Source: Burkholderiaceae bacterium | GTDB taxonomy: Bacteria; Pseudomonadota; Gammaproteobacteria; Burkholderiales; Burkholderiaceae_D | Assembly (NCBI GenBank): GCA_031266815.1 | Contig: JAISAG010000159.1 | Coordinates: 1 to 41,942, forward strand | Length of the DNA stretch: 41,942 nt | Direction: 5' to 3' | In this document: positions 10,139 through 19,821 of the stretch, in pieces | How positions within the stretch are numbered: the first letter of the stretch is position 1 | Layout: each line of letters opens with the position of its first letter | Made by a program: the position numbers and the translations under genes | The notes under the pieces: generated by a model | The model's input: only the letters and a program-made list of their open reading frames with translations | Told to the model about the DNA's origin: nothing | The model's database searches: none

Positions 10139-11689
10139 CTAGGAACGGATTAGATAATCGAAAGCACTCAATGCAGCAGTCGCGCCACTGCCCATTGCCG
10201 TAACCAGTTGCTTGTAGGGAACCGTTGTTGCATCGCCTGCGGCAAAAACACCGGAGAGAGAGGTACGCCCGTGGTCGTCCACTTCAATTTCTCCGCGCAA
10301 GGTCATTGCAAGAGTCCCCCTCAACCATTCCGTCGCTGGCTGGAGGCCAATCTGGACGAAAATCCCGTCCACATCCAGTAATTGCCTGTCGGCATGCACC
10401 TGATCCCGATAGACCAGGGTATTGACGCTATTGTCATCGCCCAGTATTTCCAGCACGCTGGCGCGCAAAACCACGCGAATGCCGGGGTGCGCCGCCACTT
10501 TTTCCTGCAGGATGGCGTCGGCCTCCATCTTGTCGCCGCGCACCAGCAACGTGACATGCTCGGTGATCCCCGCCAAATCCAGCGCGGCTTCAGCAGCGCC
10601 ATTGCCTCCCCCGACAACAGCGACCCGCTTTCCCTTGTAGAGCGGGCCGTCGCAATGCGCGCAAAAGGCAACCCCCCGCCCGATATAGATACTCTCCCCG
10701 CGCACATTTAAGCGGCTCCAGTTGGCCCCCGGTGACAGGATGACCGTACGGCTTTTCAATATCGCACCGCTCTGCGTCTGCAATTCAAACAGACCATCCT
10801 CCCGCTCTTCCAGTGAAACGATTTCCTGTATCGTCATGACATCCACCCCGCTCGCCCTGACATTCTCTTCCAGCGTCGCGGCAAGTTCAATACCTTGCAC
10901 TTCCTTTAAAATAATCATATTTTCGATCACGGTGGTACTCAAAACCTGTCCGCCGACATTTTTTGTCACCAATCCGGTTCGGATTCCCTTTCGGGACGCA
11001 TAGATCGCCGCAGTGGAACCCGCGGCACCACCCCCGACAACGAGAACATCGAACGGCGGCTTCTCCGACATTTCCGCCGCTTCTCTCTCGACACTTTCGG
11101 TGTCAACCAGTGCCAGTATCTCCCGAATGCCGACCCGCCCCGTTACCAACTGCTCTCCGTTTAAAAAAACGGTCGGAACGCTCATCACCTTGTTTTCCAC
11201 TTCTTTCAAAAAAAGCGTTCCGTCAACCATGGTGTGGGAAATCCGCGGATTCAACGTCGCCATCAAATTGAGCGACTGTACGACCTCGGGACAGTTCGTA
11301 CAGGAAAGCGACACGTACGACTCAAAATGCAGCGGCCCCTGCAATGCCTCCACCTGCGCCCGCAACTCTGAATCAATCCGGGGAGGGTGTCCCCCTGCAT
11401 GCAGCAGCGCCAGCGCAAATGAGGTGAATTCGTGCCCCATCGGCAATCCGGCAAAAGTAATGCCCATATCCTGACCCGGTGTTGTCAGCGAAAAAGAGGG
11501 TCTGCGCCCTTCTCCGTCGGCAGGCTTTGTCACACTGACCAGCGGCGACAACGCCTCTATCTCGCCGAGCATCTCCTCCATTTCTCTGGACTGCGAAACG
11601 CTGTCGTCGGTCAGCACAGTAATCTCAACCGGACGCTGCAACTTTCTGAGTAAGGCTCCAACCTGATCAAGAATCTCTTTTTCTAACAT
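10139..11689 (-). CDS. ahpF: alkyl hydroperoxide reductase subunit F
   Basis: N-terminal SLSCTNCPEVVQSLNLMA; FAD motif VVGGGAAGSTAAIYASRKG; FCAHCDGPLYKGKRVAVVGGGNGAAEAALDLA; C-terminal FAAGDATTVPYKQLVTAMGSGATAALSAFDYL. Confidence 0.97.
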   Translation of the reverse strand: MLEKEILDQVGALLRKLQRPVEITVLTDDSVSQSREMEEMLGEIEALSPLVSVTKPADGEGRRPSFSLTTPGQDMGITFAGLPMGHEFTSFALALLHAGGHPPRIDSELRAQVEALQGPLHFESYVSLSCTNCPEVVQSLNLMATLNPRISHTMVDGTLFLKEVENKVMSVPTVFLNGEQLVTGRVGIREILALVDTESVEREAAEMSEKPPFDVLVVGGGAAGSTAAIYASRKGIRTGLVTKNVGGQVLSTTVIENMIILKEVQGIELAATLEENVRASGVDVMTIQEIVSLEEREDGLFELQTQSGAILKSRTVILSPGANWSRLNVRGESIYIGRGVAFCAHCDGPLYKGKRVAVVGGGNGAAEAALDLAGITEHVTLLVRGDKMEADAILQEKVAAHPGIRVVLRASVLEILGDDNSVNTLVYRDQVHADRQLLDVDGIFVQIGLQPATEWLRGTLAMTLRGEIEVDDHGRTSLSGVFAAGDATTVPYKQLVTAMGSGATAALSAFDYLIRS

Positions 11690-11728
11690 AGCAAATCCTG
11701 TCCTTCTGTATCCAATGTCGTCCCTTCA

Positions 11729-11750
11729 TCTGCTTTCCGGGGAAAGCAGA
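11729..11750. repeat. near-perfect inverted repeat in the ahpF leader (TCTGCTTTCC-gg-GGAAAGCAGA)
   Basis: Direct reading; 10-nt arms, about 40 nt upstream of the ahpF start. Confidence 0.7.
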
Positions 11751-11843
11751 CTCTCGTGGACAATAATGCCCCTTCCGCCTGCCGATGGGTCCCGGCACCA
11801 CAACGACCATCCGCGCGCCCTGTCATCTGTTCAGAGAGCGCGC

Positions 11844-11852
11844 ATTATAGCA
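11844..11852 (-). promoter_or_regulatory. extended -10 element TGCTATAAT, candidate ahpF promoter
   Basis: Minus strand reads gatgcTATAATgcgcgc with TGn directly upstream. Confidence 0.45.
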
Positions 11853-11975
11853 TCATAGCATTACCCCGCACCCTTCTCGCCCCGAAAGGCGACGAAGGAA
11901 CGTGCAGAGTAAAACGGGAACGTCGTCGGGTCGCCGCTGCTTAAACTGGCAAGACCCGGCAGACGAGGCAACGCG

Positions 11976-12542
11976 TCAAATTTTACCAACCAGATCAAGC
12001 GATGGCGCCAGCGTTTTCGCCCCCGGTTGCCAGGAAGCGGGACACACTTCTCCCTTGTGCGTCGCCACATACTGGGCAGCTTGAACCTTGCGCAACAGCT
12101 CCGTTGCGGATCGCCCGATGCTGTTGTCGTGCACCTCACACAGCTTGATCAGTCCTTCCGGATCAATGATGAAAGTGCCGCGTAACGCGAGGCCTTCGGA
12201 CTCTATCATGACGCCAAAATTGCGAGCCAGCGCGCCCGTGGGATCACCGATCATGGGATACCGGATTTTCTTGATGGTGTCAGAGGCATCGTGCCACGCC
12301 TTGTGGGTAAAGTGGGTGTCCGTTGATACAGAGTAAATCTCTACACCGATGTTCTTGAACGAGTCGTAATGGTCTGCCAGATCGCCCAACTCGGTGGGAC
12401 AAACGAAGGTGAAATCGGCGGGATAAAAGAAGATGACGGACCACTTTCCCTTCAGGTCATCTTCGGAAACGCGGACAACTTTCCCATTGTGAAAGGCACT
12501 GTTTCTAAATGGTTTTATTTTTGTGTTGATCAAGGAAGTCAT
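11976..12542 (-). CDS. ahpC: alkyl hydroperoxide reductase subunit C (peroxiredoxin)
   Basis: FFYPADFTFVCPTELGDLADHYD peroxidatic Cys motif; resolving-Cys region EVCPASWQPG; start MTSLINTKIKPF. Confidence 0.97.
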   Translation of the reverse strand: MTSLINTKIKPFRNSAFHNGKVVRVSEDDLKGKWSVIFFYPADFTFVCPTELGDLADHYDSFKNIGVEIYSVSTDTHFTHKAWHDASDTIKKIRYPMIGDPTGALARNFGVMIESEGLALRGTFIIDPEGLIKLCEVHDNSIGRSATELLRKVQAAQYVATHKGEVCPASWQPGAKTLAPSLDLVGKI

Positions 12543-12577
12543 GTTTTCTCCTGTGGTAATGTAAAGCAATGTTGCCA

Positions 12578-12605
12578 ACGCACGCGAAATATTTTCCGCG
12601 TGCGT
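12578..12605. repeat. inverted repeat in the ahpC leader (ACGCACGCG-N10-CGCGTGCGT)
   Basis: Perfect 9-nt arms, 36 nt upstream of the ahpC start codon. Confidence 0.7.
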
Positions 12606-12642
12606 CTACCGTATTAAAACACGACTTGAATTTTTCTGCTGG

Positions 12643-13563
12643 TCACCCCCCATTTTGCAACTTTTCACTGATAAAGCGCAGAATTTTTTTCTGTTCCTTG
12701 TCTGGACGGGGGTACGCCAGATCCAGTGAGTGAAGATGACGGAGAAGGAGACTGGAAACGATAATGCGAGCGTTCTCCTTGTCGTCTGCCGGAACAATAT
12801 ACCAGGGAGATTCCTCGCGTGCCGTCTCGGCAATGCAACGCTCATATGCCTGCGCGTAGTCTTTCCAAAACTGCCGCTCGTTGATATCGGACAGGCTCAA
12901 CTTCCAGTTCTTTTCCGGCTGATCAAGGCGTGCCCGCAATCGCTCCCTCTGCTCTTCCTGCGATAGATGCAAATAGAACTTGATCACGTGCGTCCCGTTG
13001 CGGTGCAGGTGCGCTTCCAAATCGCGAATGGATTGATATCGTCCTTCCCACAGAGGGTTCCCCTTGTCCCGGGGCGCGGGAAGATGCTGTGCGTCCAGAA
13101 TGTGCGGGTGAACGCGCGCAATCAGCACATCTTCGTAGTAGGAGCGGTTGAATATCCCGATTTGCCCGCGCTCCGGCAAGCGGCATACCGCCCGCCACAA
13201 AAAATCGTGACGGGTTTCTTCATCACTGGGAGATTTGAAGCTGGCGACACGACACCCCTGCGGGCTGACGCCGGACATAACATGCCGAATCATGCCATCC
13301 TTGCCTGCGGTATCCACTGCCTGAAAAATAATCAGAACGGCGTGCCGGGCGGATGCTTGCAGAAGCACCTGCAATTTGTCCAATTCGTCTGCATGGTATT
13401 GCAAGATACGACGGTAGTGTGATCGGGAACGGTATAGGGGCTGAATTCGTGTCGGATACCGTTTCAGGCTGACCTTGCGTTTTCGGGTAACCCTGAAATC
13501 CGACGGTTTGACGCTGGGAATGGAATGTGACACCGCCAACCTCCTGCTACAAGACAATTTCAC
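12643..13563 (-). CDS. ppk2: polyphosphate kinase 2 family protein
   Basis: [66 protein letters not shown]. Confidence 0.93.
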   Translation of the reverse strand: MKLSCSRRLAVSHSIPSVKPSDFRVTRKRKVSLKRYPTRIQPLYRSRSHYRRILQYHADELDKLQVLLQASARHAVLIIFQAVDTAGKDGMIRHVMSGVSPQGCRVASFKSPSDEETRHDFLWRAVCRLPERGQIGIFNRSYYEDVLIARVHPHILDAQHLPAPRDKGNPLWEGRYQSIRDLEAHLHRNGTHVIKFYLHLSQEEQRERLRARLDQPEKNWKLSLSDINERQFWKDYAQAYERCIAETAREESPWYIVPADDKENARIIVSSLLLRHLHSLDLAYPRPDKEQKKILRFISEKLQNGG

Positions 13564-14401
13564 CGTGAAAAACGCTGACGGCGGGACCTGTCAGCAAAAC
13601 CGGGTGGGAACCGCCGCCCCACGCAACGCGCAAGACCCCTCCCCGCATGTGTACCGTCACAGGAGAAGCAAGACGCTGGCGGCAAATGCCGGATACCACA
13701 GCAGCACAGGCACCTGTGCCACAGGCAAGCGTTTCTCCGGCGCCCCGCTCGTATACGCGCAAGCGAATGGTGTGGGAATTGACAATCTCCATAAACCCGG
13801 CATTCACCCGCCGGGGAAAGTGCGCGTGACGCTCAATTAATGGCCCCTCTTCATTGACGGGCGCATAGTCCAGCCGCGCCACATCCTGGATGGCGTGCGG
13901 ATTCCCCATTGACAGCACGGCAATCCGGGACAGGATGCCTGCACCCAGGTCAATTTGCCACATCCGCATCGTTCCTTCCATCTCGAAAGGCAGGTGACGG
14001 GCGTCAAATGGAATCCGCGCCGGATCGAAGATCGGGCTTCCCATGTTCACGGTAACCTGCCCGTCCTCTTCCAGATGCAGGGTGATGACTCCCGCCAGCG
14101 TTTCCACCCGAATCTGGCGCTTGTCCGTCAGCCCCTCCCCGGTCACGAATTTGACAAAGGCACGGGCGCCGTTACCGCACTGCTCCACCTCGCTGCCATC
14201 CGCATTAAAAATACGATAACGAAAATCAACGTCGGGAATGTGGGTTTCTTCCACCAGCAAAATCTGGTCTGCGCCCACGCCAAAACGGCGATCCGCCAGA
14301 AAATGACATTGATCCGGCGTCAGCCGCACCTTTTGGTCAATGGCATTGATCACTACAAAGTCGTTGCCTGCGCCGTGCATTTTGGTAAATCGTATTTTCA
14401 T
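13547..14401 (-). CDS. dapF: diaminopimelate epimerase
   Basis: [53 protein letters not shown]. Confidence 0.97.
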   Translation of the reverse strand: MKIRFTKMHGAGNDFVVINAIDQKVRLTPDQCHFLADRRFGVGADQILLVEETHIPDVDFRYRIFNADGSEVEQCGNGARAFVKFVTGEGLTDKRQIRVETLAGVITLHLEEDGQVTVNMGSPIFDPARIPFDARHLPFEMEGTMRMWQIDLGAGILSRIAVLSMGNPHAIQDVARLDYAPVNEEGPLIERHAHFPRRVNAGFMEIVNSHTIRLRVYERGAGETLACGTGACAAVVSGICRQRLASPVTVHMRGGVLRVAWGGGSHPVLLTGPAVSVFHGEIVL

Positions 14402-14406
14402 GATGC

Positions 14407-15282
14407 TCACCTTGTTTCGTAAAAACCGGGCTCGCCCTGCGGGCGCGACTTGAAGCGCCGATGTGTCCACCAATATTCTGCGGGATGCTCCGAAACGCGT
14501 TCTTCGATGAAGCGGTTCATCCTGTGTGCCACCTCCGCAACACTGACGGCAGGATCATTTTCCCACGGCGGATAATACGTGACCAGCCACCCCTGATAAT
14601 CAGGCAAAAAAGTCGGGACCACCGGAACGATTTTAGCGTGCGTTGCATGGGCAATCCGTGCAGGCGCGACCAGCGTCGCCGTCGGAATGCCGAAGAAAGG
14701 GACGAATTCGGCGTCCTGCAGCCCGAAATCCATATCGGGCAGCATATAAAACGGCATGTTCTTCCTGAGCGCGCGAATAATGGGCTTGATGCCCGCCCTG
14801 CGCGGAACGAGAATGGAATCCGTATTGAATCGGGTACGTCCCTGCTTGAGCATGCGGTCAGCCAGCGCGTTACGTTGTCTTGTGTAGATGGAACACCCCG
14901 TCGCGTGAAAAGTCAGGAGAACCCCCGGAATCTCCAGGCAGACGAAATGCGGACACAAAAAAATAACCGGACCGGCACGCACCTCCTCCATCGGAAACGC
15001 GGGAACGACATGCATGAGCCGCTTGATACGCGCAGCGGAAGACCACCACAAAATGCCCCGTTCCACGACACTTCTGCCGTAGAGCTGAAAATGGGATTTG
15101 GCAAGCCGGACTCGTTCCGCTTCGGTCTTGTCGGGAAAACACAGGCGCAGGTTGATCAAAGTGATCCCGCGGCGCTCCTTCAGAAAGTGATAAGCCAGCG
15201 CGCCCAGCACTCTGCCTATTCTGCCCAGCACGGGCAGCGGCAACCAGTGCAACATCCACAAAACAACGACCATGAAACGCAT
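14407..15282 (-). CDS. LpxL/HtrB-family lipid A acyltransferase
   Basis: [34 protein letters not shown]-x2-FG and FFGIPTAT motifs, near dapF. Confidence 0.92.
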   Translation of the reverse strand: MRFMVVVLWMLHWLPLPVLGRIGRVLGALAYHFLKERRGITLINLRLCFPDKTEAERVRLAKSHFQLYGRSVVERGILWWSSAARIKRLMHVVPAFPMEEVRAGPVIFLCPHFVCLEIPGVLLTFHATGCSIYTRQRNALADRMLKQGRTRFNTDSILVPRRAGIKPIIRALRKNMPFYMLPDMDFGLQDAEFVPFFGIPTATLVAPARIAHATHAKIVPVVPTFLPDYQGWLVTYYPPWENDPAVSVAEVAHRMNRFIEERVSEHPAEYWWTHRRFKSRPQGEPGFYETR

Positions 15283-15459
15283 GGGCTTTCTCTCTGACGA
15301 AGCGCGCCGCCAGGATATTCGCTATCGCAGCGCGGTAAAAATCCTGCCACTCCCGGGACAACCACACACCCGATGCGAGTAACCTCGTGATTCTACTGCG
15401 TTCTGGCGGAAGGGATAACCGAAAAATACAACAAGGTCGGGAAATGGACGTAAAATGGC

Positions 15460-15543
15460 GGCACTGTCGTGCCAAAAGGCGATACGGCAAGGTGGCAAGC
15501 CCCGTCGCCAGAGTGTTCAGGGCGTCACCACTGCCCTGAACAC
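15460..15543 (+). promoter_or_regulatory. structured leader of metK: three consecutive predicted hairpins
   Basis: GGCAC-tgtc-GTGCC (15460-15473); GGCG-at-ACGG...CCGT-CGCC (15478-15509); GTGTTCAGGGC-N9-GCCCTGAACAC (15513-15543). Confidence 0.55.
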
Positions 15544-15570
15544 CATACGTTAACCTGACCAGGAGTCTGC

Positions 15571-16737
15571 ATGCCAACCGATTTTCTTTTTACATCCGAA
15601 TCCGTTTCAGAGGGACACCCCGACAAAGTGGCGGACCAGATATCCGATGATATTCTGGACGCCATCCTTGCTGAAGATGCCTCCGGGCGCGTCGCAGCAG
15701 AAACGCTGTGCAACACAGGGCTGGTCGTACTGGCGGGCGAAATCACCACAACCGCAAACATTGACTACATCAATATCGCCCGCAACACCATCCGGCGGAT
15801 TGGCTATGACAACACGGAATACGGAATTGATTATCGCGGATGTGCGGTTCTGGTCGCCTACGACAAGCAATCGCCCGACATCGCGCAAGGGGTGGATGAA
15901 GGGAAAGGACTGGATCTGGATCAGGGCGCGGGAGATCAGGGGCTGATGTTCGGCTACGCCTGCGACGAAACACACGAACTCATGCCGGCAGCAATCCATT
16001 ACGCGCACCGGCTGGTCGAGCGGCAATCGCATCTCCGCAAGGATGGACGGCTCCCCTGGCTGCGTCCCGACGCCAAATCGCAAGTGACGCTACGCTATTC
16101 CGACGGGAAAATCGCCGGTGCGGAAACCGTGGTGCTTTCCACACAGCACGCGCCCGAGGTGACACACAAGCAGATAGAAGAAGCGGTGATCGAGGAAATT
16201 ATCAAAAAAATCATTCCCTCAGAATGGCTGACTCAAACGCGTTATCTGGTCAATCCGACAGGACGTTTCGTGGTGGGTGGCCCCATGGGAGATTGCGGGC
16301 TGACAGGACGCAAGATTATCGTGGATACCTACGGCGGCGCCTGCCCGCACGGGGGAGGCGCTTTCTCCGGGAAGGATCCGACCAAGGTGGATCGTTCCGC
16401 CGCGTACGCCGCGCGGTATGTCGCCAAAAACATCGTTGCCGCCGGGCTGGCAACGCGGTGCCGGATACAGGTCAGTTACGCCATCGGCGTGGCGCGCCCC
16501 ATCAATGTCACGGTCAATACCGAGGGAACCGGCATTATCGCCGACGACAGGATAGCTGCGCTGGTCAACGAACACTTTGACCTGCGCCCCAAAGGCATTG
16601 TTCAGATGCTGGACCTGCTCAAACCGCGTTACAGCAAAACGGCCGCATATGGTCACTTTGGCCGCGACGAGCCGGAGTTTACCTGGGAACGAACCGACAA
16701 GGCCCCTCTCCTGCGCGCCGCTGCCGGTCTGGCATAA
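15571..16737 (+). CDS. metK: S-adenosylmethionine synthetase
   Basis: [68 protein letters not shown]. Confidence 0.98.
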   Translation: MPTDFLFTSESVSEGHPDKVADQISDDILDAILAEDASGRVAAETLCNTGLVVLAGEITTTANIDYINIARNTIRRIGYDNTEYGIDYRGCAVLVAYDKQSPDIAQGVDEGKGLDLDQGAGDQGLMFGYACDETHELMPAAIHYAHRLVERQSHLRKDGRLPWLRPDAKSQVTLRYSDGKIAGAETVVLSTQHAPEVTHKQIEEAVIEEIIKKIIPSEWLTQTRYLVNPTGRFVVGGPMGDCGLTGRKIIVDTYGGACPHGGGAFSGKDPTKVDRSAAYAARYVAKNIVAAGLATRCRIQVSYAIGVARPINVTVNTEGTGIIADDRIAALVNEHFDLRPKGIVQMLDLLKPRYSKTAAYGHFGRDEPEFTWERTDKAPLLRAAAGLA

Positions 16738-16773
16738 TCCCGTTCAGGGAACCCCCGCCCGGCGTGAATCGCG

Positions 16774-17187
16774 TCATGGAGCGGAGGAGGACTCGCCCGG
16801 CAACGCGGTGCCGGAAGGAGGTGTCAGCGCATCGGGCAACGGTATGCGGGTATTCCACGTATCCACGGACCAGGTTGTCGCGCCGCACTCATCGCAGGCG
16901 GGCCCGCTGGCGCCTCCCTGCGAGCGCCAGCCGCTCGGCAACCCTTTCCCGCCGCAAAACGGACAGGGCAGCATAACGGCATTCTCTTCCTCTCCCTGCC
17001 ATACCACGCGGACAATTTCCCGAATTTCATTGAACACGTTCATCGTCGCCTTGCCGACCCGCACAAAGAAAATCAGCGGAAACAGGACGGGAAGCAACAA
17101 AAACAGCAGGATACGCCGGATCAGGGCGGACTGTATGTGGACGAGCGGCGGCATATAAAGCGGCCCGCGTATCAATAATCCCGACAC
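16774..17187 (-). CDS. membrane-anchored protein with a Lar-like zinc-ribbon domain
   Basis: N-terminal hydrophobic helix ALIRRILLFLLLPVLFPLIFFV, then MLPCPFCGGKGLP...PACDECGATTWSVDTWNTR (CPFCGG...C-x2-CGA...WNTR). Confidence 0.65.
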   Translation of the reverse strand: MSGLLIRGPLYMPPLVHIQSALIRRILLFLLLPVLFPLIFFVRVGKATMNVFNEIREIVRVVWQGEEENAVMLPCPFCGGKGLPSGWRSQGGASGPACDECGATTWSVDTWNTRIPLPDALTPPSGTALPGESSSAP

Positions 17188-17233
17188 AAATCCCCGTCAC
17201 CCCGCCAGGGGGCGATGCAGGGAAACGGGAATA

Positions 17234-17476
17234 TCAGCGGAGCCTTCCTTTGCTTTTCAGGTATTTGACCGAAACGAATCCCAGCAAGGCCGCCACAAGC
17301 AGCGTGTCCAATACCCATGACTGAAAACCATCCCCGCTGAAGTTGGTGGATAACAGATCATTAAAGGTTATGGTGCCGCCAACAACCAGCGTAATGAGAA
17401 ACAACTGCCACTTTTTTATCTGCCACTGCTTTTTTGTCTGCCATTCTTCCATTGTGCCTCCCGACAAAGGACTCAT
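17234..17476 (-). CDS. small membrane protein, hypothetical (start may be 17452)
   Basis: 80 aa with two hydrophobic segments (LFLITLVVGGTITF; WVLDTLLVAALLGFVSV). Confidence 0.5.
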   Translation of the reverse strand: MSPLSGGTMEEWQTKKQWQIKKWQLFLITLVVGGTITFNDLLSTNFSGDGFQSWVLDTLLVAALLGFVSVKYLKSKGRLR

Positions 17477-17557
17477 CTGGTATCCCGCCAGAAACCGGAT
17501 ACACTACCCGGTACCCCCGCATTCTAACAGTCCGATACCGTTTCCCCAAATGCGGCG

Positions 17558-19798
17558 TCAGTGCCGTTTGACCAGTTGCACATCCGATACTTCCCGAATC
17601 AATTGAAGTGCCTTGCCGAGACTTTCTGTGGAAGGAATTTCCACTGTGAACGACATACGCGCCGTCCCCTTGCTGCTTCTGGAACTGGCATGAATAACAT
17701 TCATTTTCTCTCGCATGAAAATATCGGAGATATCACGCAGCAAGCCATGCCGATCCGTCGCCTGAACGTACACATCAACAGGATAAACCGTTTCTGTCTC
17801 CGGTGTTCCCCATTGCGTTTGCGTTACCCGCTCGGGAGAAGTACGCTGCATCTCGATAAAATTTTTGCAGTCCGCCCGGTGAATGGAAACCCCCTTGCCT
17901 CGTGTGACAAAGCCGACAATCGGATCCGGTGGCGCGGGCTTGCAGCAACGCGCCATCTGTGTCAGCAACCCTGCCGCACCCACAACCAGCACACCTGTTT
18001 TGGCCCCGCGCACCACGCTGGAGGCACGACTCTGGCGAGGCACCACCACATCATCCTTTTGCGAACCGCTCTTTTCCGGCAGGCTATCGTGCAGCACTTG
18101 CTCCAGCGTACGCAGATTCAGTTTTTCTTTACCGACCTCCAGCAGAAAATCGTCCACCCTGGCAAACCGCAGCTTCCTCGCCAGATCTTCCAGACTGACT
18201 GCAGTTTTCCCTTCTCTTTGCAACACTTTTTCAACCGCGGCGCGCCCCTGCGCCACGGTTTCCGCCTGCTCAACGGCATTAAACCATGCGCGGATCTTGG
18301 CATGTGTACGGTGGCTGACGGAAAATCCGGGGCTGAGCCAGTCCCGCGAAGGACCGGCATCCAGCCCTTTTGCTGTCATGATTTCCACGGTCTGCCCACT
18401 CTTTAGCGGCGTATTTAACGGGACCATCGCCCCGTCAACCCGCGCGCCCCGGCAGCGATGCCCGATACTGGTATGCACTTGATAGGCGAAATCGATGGGC
18501 GTGGCACCCTTGGGCAAATCCATGACCTTTCCTTGCGGCGTCAGGGCGTAAATGCGATCATCCAGCGTGGCCGCCTTGATTTTTTCCACCCAGTCGCGAT
18601 GCATATCCGCATCTTTGCTGCCTTCCGGAATTTTCAACGAAAGGACCTGACGAAGCCAGGATATTTTTTCATCGTACTGCTGTGCGCTAAAGTCAGAACC
18701 GCCCGACTCTTTGTAGCGCCAATGCGAGGCGACTCCATACTCGGCGAAATAGTGCATTTTCGTCGTACGTATCTGCACTTCCAGCGCCATACCGTCTTCT
18801 GCAATGATAATCGTGTGCAAAGACTGGTAACCATTAGGCTTGGGGCGAGAGATGTAATCGTCAAATTCTTCCAGCAACGGCGTCCACAGGCGATGCACAA
18901 TATCCAGCACCGTAAAGCACGTCTTGATATCGGAAACGATGATGCGCAACGCCCTGACATCGTGCATTTGCGAAAAATCCAGCGATTTTTCCCGCATCTT
19001 GTTCCAGATGCTGTAAATGTGCTTCGGGCGACCGGAAACCTCTGCGCGAATACCCGCCTCACCCAACGCTTCCTCAACCCGTTTAATGGCGACCTGTATG
19101 AAAGCTTCGCGCTCAATGCGTTTTTCCTCCAACTGCCTTGCAACAGACTTGTAAATCTCCGGCTCAATAAAACGAAAGGACAGGTCCTCCAGCTCCCATT
19201 TCATCTGCCATATCCCCAGCCGATTTGCCAGAGGAGCATACAATTCCAACGTTTCCTGCGCGTACTGTACCGCGGCATCATCCACCAGCTTTGTTTCGGC
19301 GATATAGCGCAAGCCAGCCATACGCAAAGCCAGAAGAATCAATACCACGCGCATATCCGACGCCATGGCAAGAAGCATCTTGCGCAGAACTTCCGCCTGC
19401 TCCTTGCGCATCTGCTCGGCATTCTTCCGACCGCCCTCGGCGGATCGGCGAACACCTCCCCGAAGATGCGGCAAACTCGCCATCTGGTGAACATTGTCAA
19501 CCATATTGACGACATCAATGCCAAAACGCTCCTCAACCGTTTTCCATGACGCCGCATCCACTTCAGGCATAACGGCAAACAATCCGGCAATACGGGTTTC
19601 CGGATCCGTATTCAGCATGGCGAGGATGGTGCAAACCGTCCGTGAAAAATCAATAATCAGCTGCCCCGTCTCCAGCGGCTTGTCATCATAAGTCTCGCAA
19701 GCAAAATCGTACGCGGCAGCAACCGACTTTGCATGTGCTGCAGGCAGCCCGGAGGCGATTTTTTCGTGTACGCTGACAAAGGTGATGGGGGAAACCAT
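17558..19798 (-). CDS. relA: RelA-type (p)ppGpp synthetase with degenerate HD domain
   Basis: Synthetase core RPKHIYSIWNKMREKSLDFSQMHDVRALRII and PNGYQSLHTII; TGS domain VMDLPKGATPIDFAYQVHTSIGHRCRGARVDG; C-terminal ACT region; HD signature absent (AGLFAVMPEVD). Confidence 0.94.
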   Translation of the reverse strand: MVSPITFVSVHEKIASGLPAAHAKSVAAAYDFACETYDDKPLETGQLIIDFSRTVCTILAMLNTDPETRIAGLFAVMPEVDAASWKTVEERFGIDVVNMVDNVHQMASLPHLRGGVRRSAEGGRKNAEQMRKEQAEVLRKMLLAMASDMRVVLILLALRMAGLRYIAETKLVDDAAVQYAQETLELYAPLANRLGIWQMKWELEDLSFRFIEPEIYKSVARQLEEKRIEREAFIQVAIKRVEEALGEAGIRAEVSGRPKHIYSIWNKMREKSLDFSQMHDVRALRIIVSDIKTCFTVLDIVHRLWTPLLEEFDDYISRPKPNGYQSLHTIIIAEDGMALEVQIRTTKMHYFAEYGVASHWRYKESGGSDFSAQQYDEKISWLRQVLSLKIPEGSKDADMHRDWVEKIKAATLDDRIYALTPQGKVMDLPKGATPIDFAYQVHTSIGHRCRGARVDGAMVPLNTPLKSGQTVEIMTAKGLDAGPSRDWLSPGFSVSHRTHAKIRAWFNAVEQAETVAQGRAAVEKVLQREGKTAVSLEDLARKLRFARVDDFLLEVGKEKLNLRTLEQVLHDSLPEKSGSQKDDVVVPRQSRASSVVRGAKTGVLVVGAAGLLTQMARCCKPAPPDPIVGFVTRGKGVSIHRADCKNFIEMQRTSPERVTQTQWGTPETETVYPVDVYVQATDRHGLLRDISDIFMREKMNVIHASSRSSKGTARMSFTVEIPSTESLGKALQLIREVSDVQLVKRH

Positions 19799-19821
19799 GG
19801 CAAATCCGTTCCGTATCGAAA

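Noticed and set aside
16577-17158. 193-aa plus-strand ORF overlapping the end of metK and the Lar-like gene
   Set aside because: It overlaps metK out of frame and has no motif; the minus-strand ORF has a recognisable zinc ribbon and hydrophobic helix.
18458-19549. 363-aa plus-strand ORF inside relA
   Set aside because: Antisense shadow ORF in a gene with strong conserved coding signal on the minus strand.
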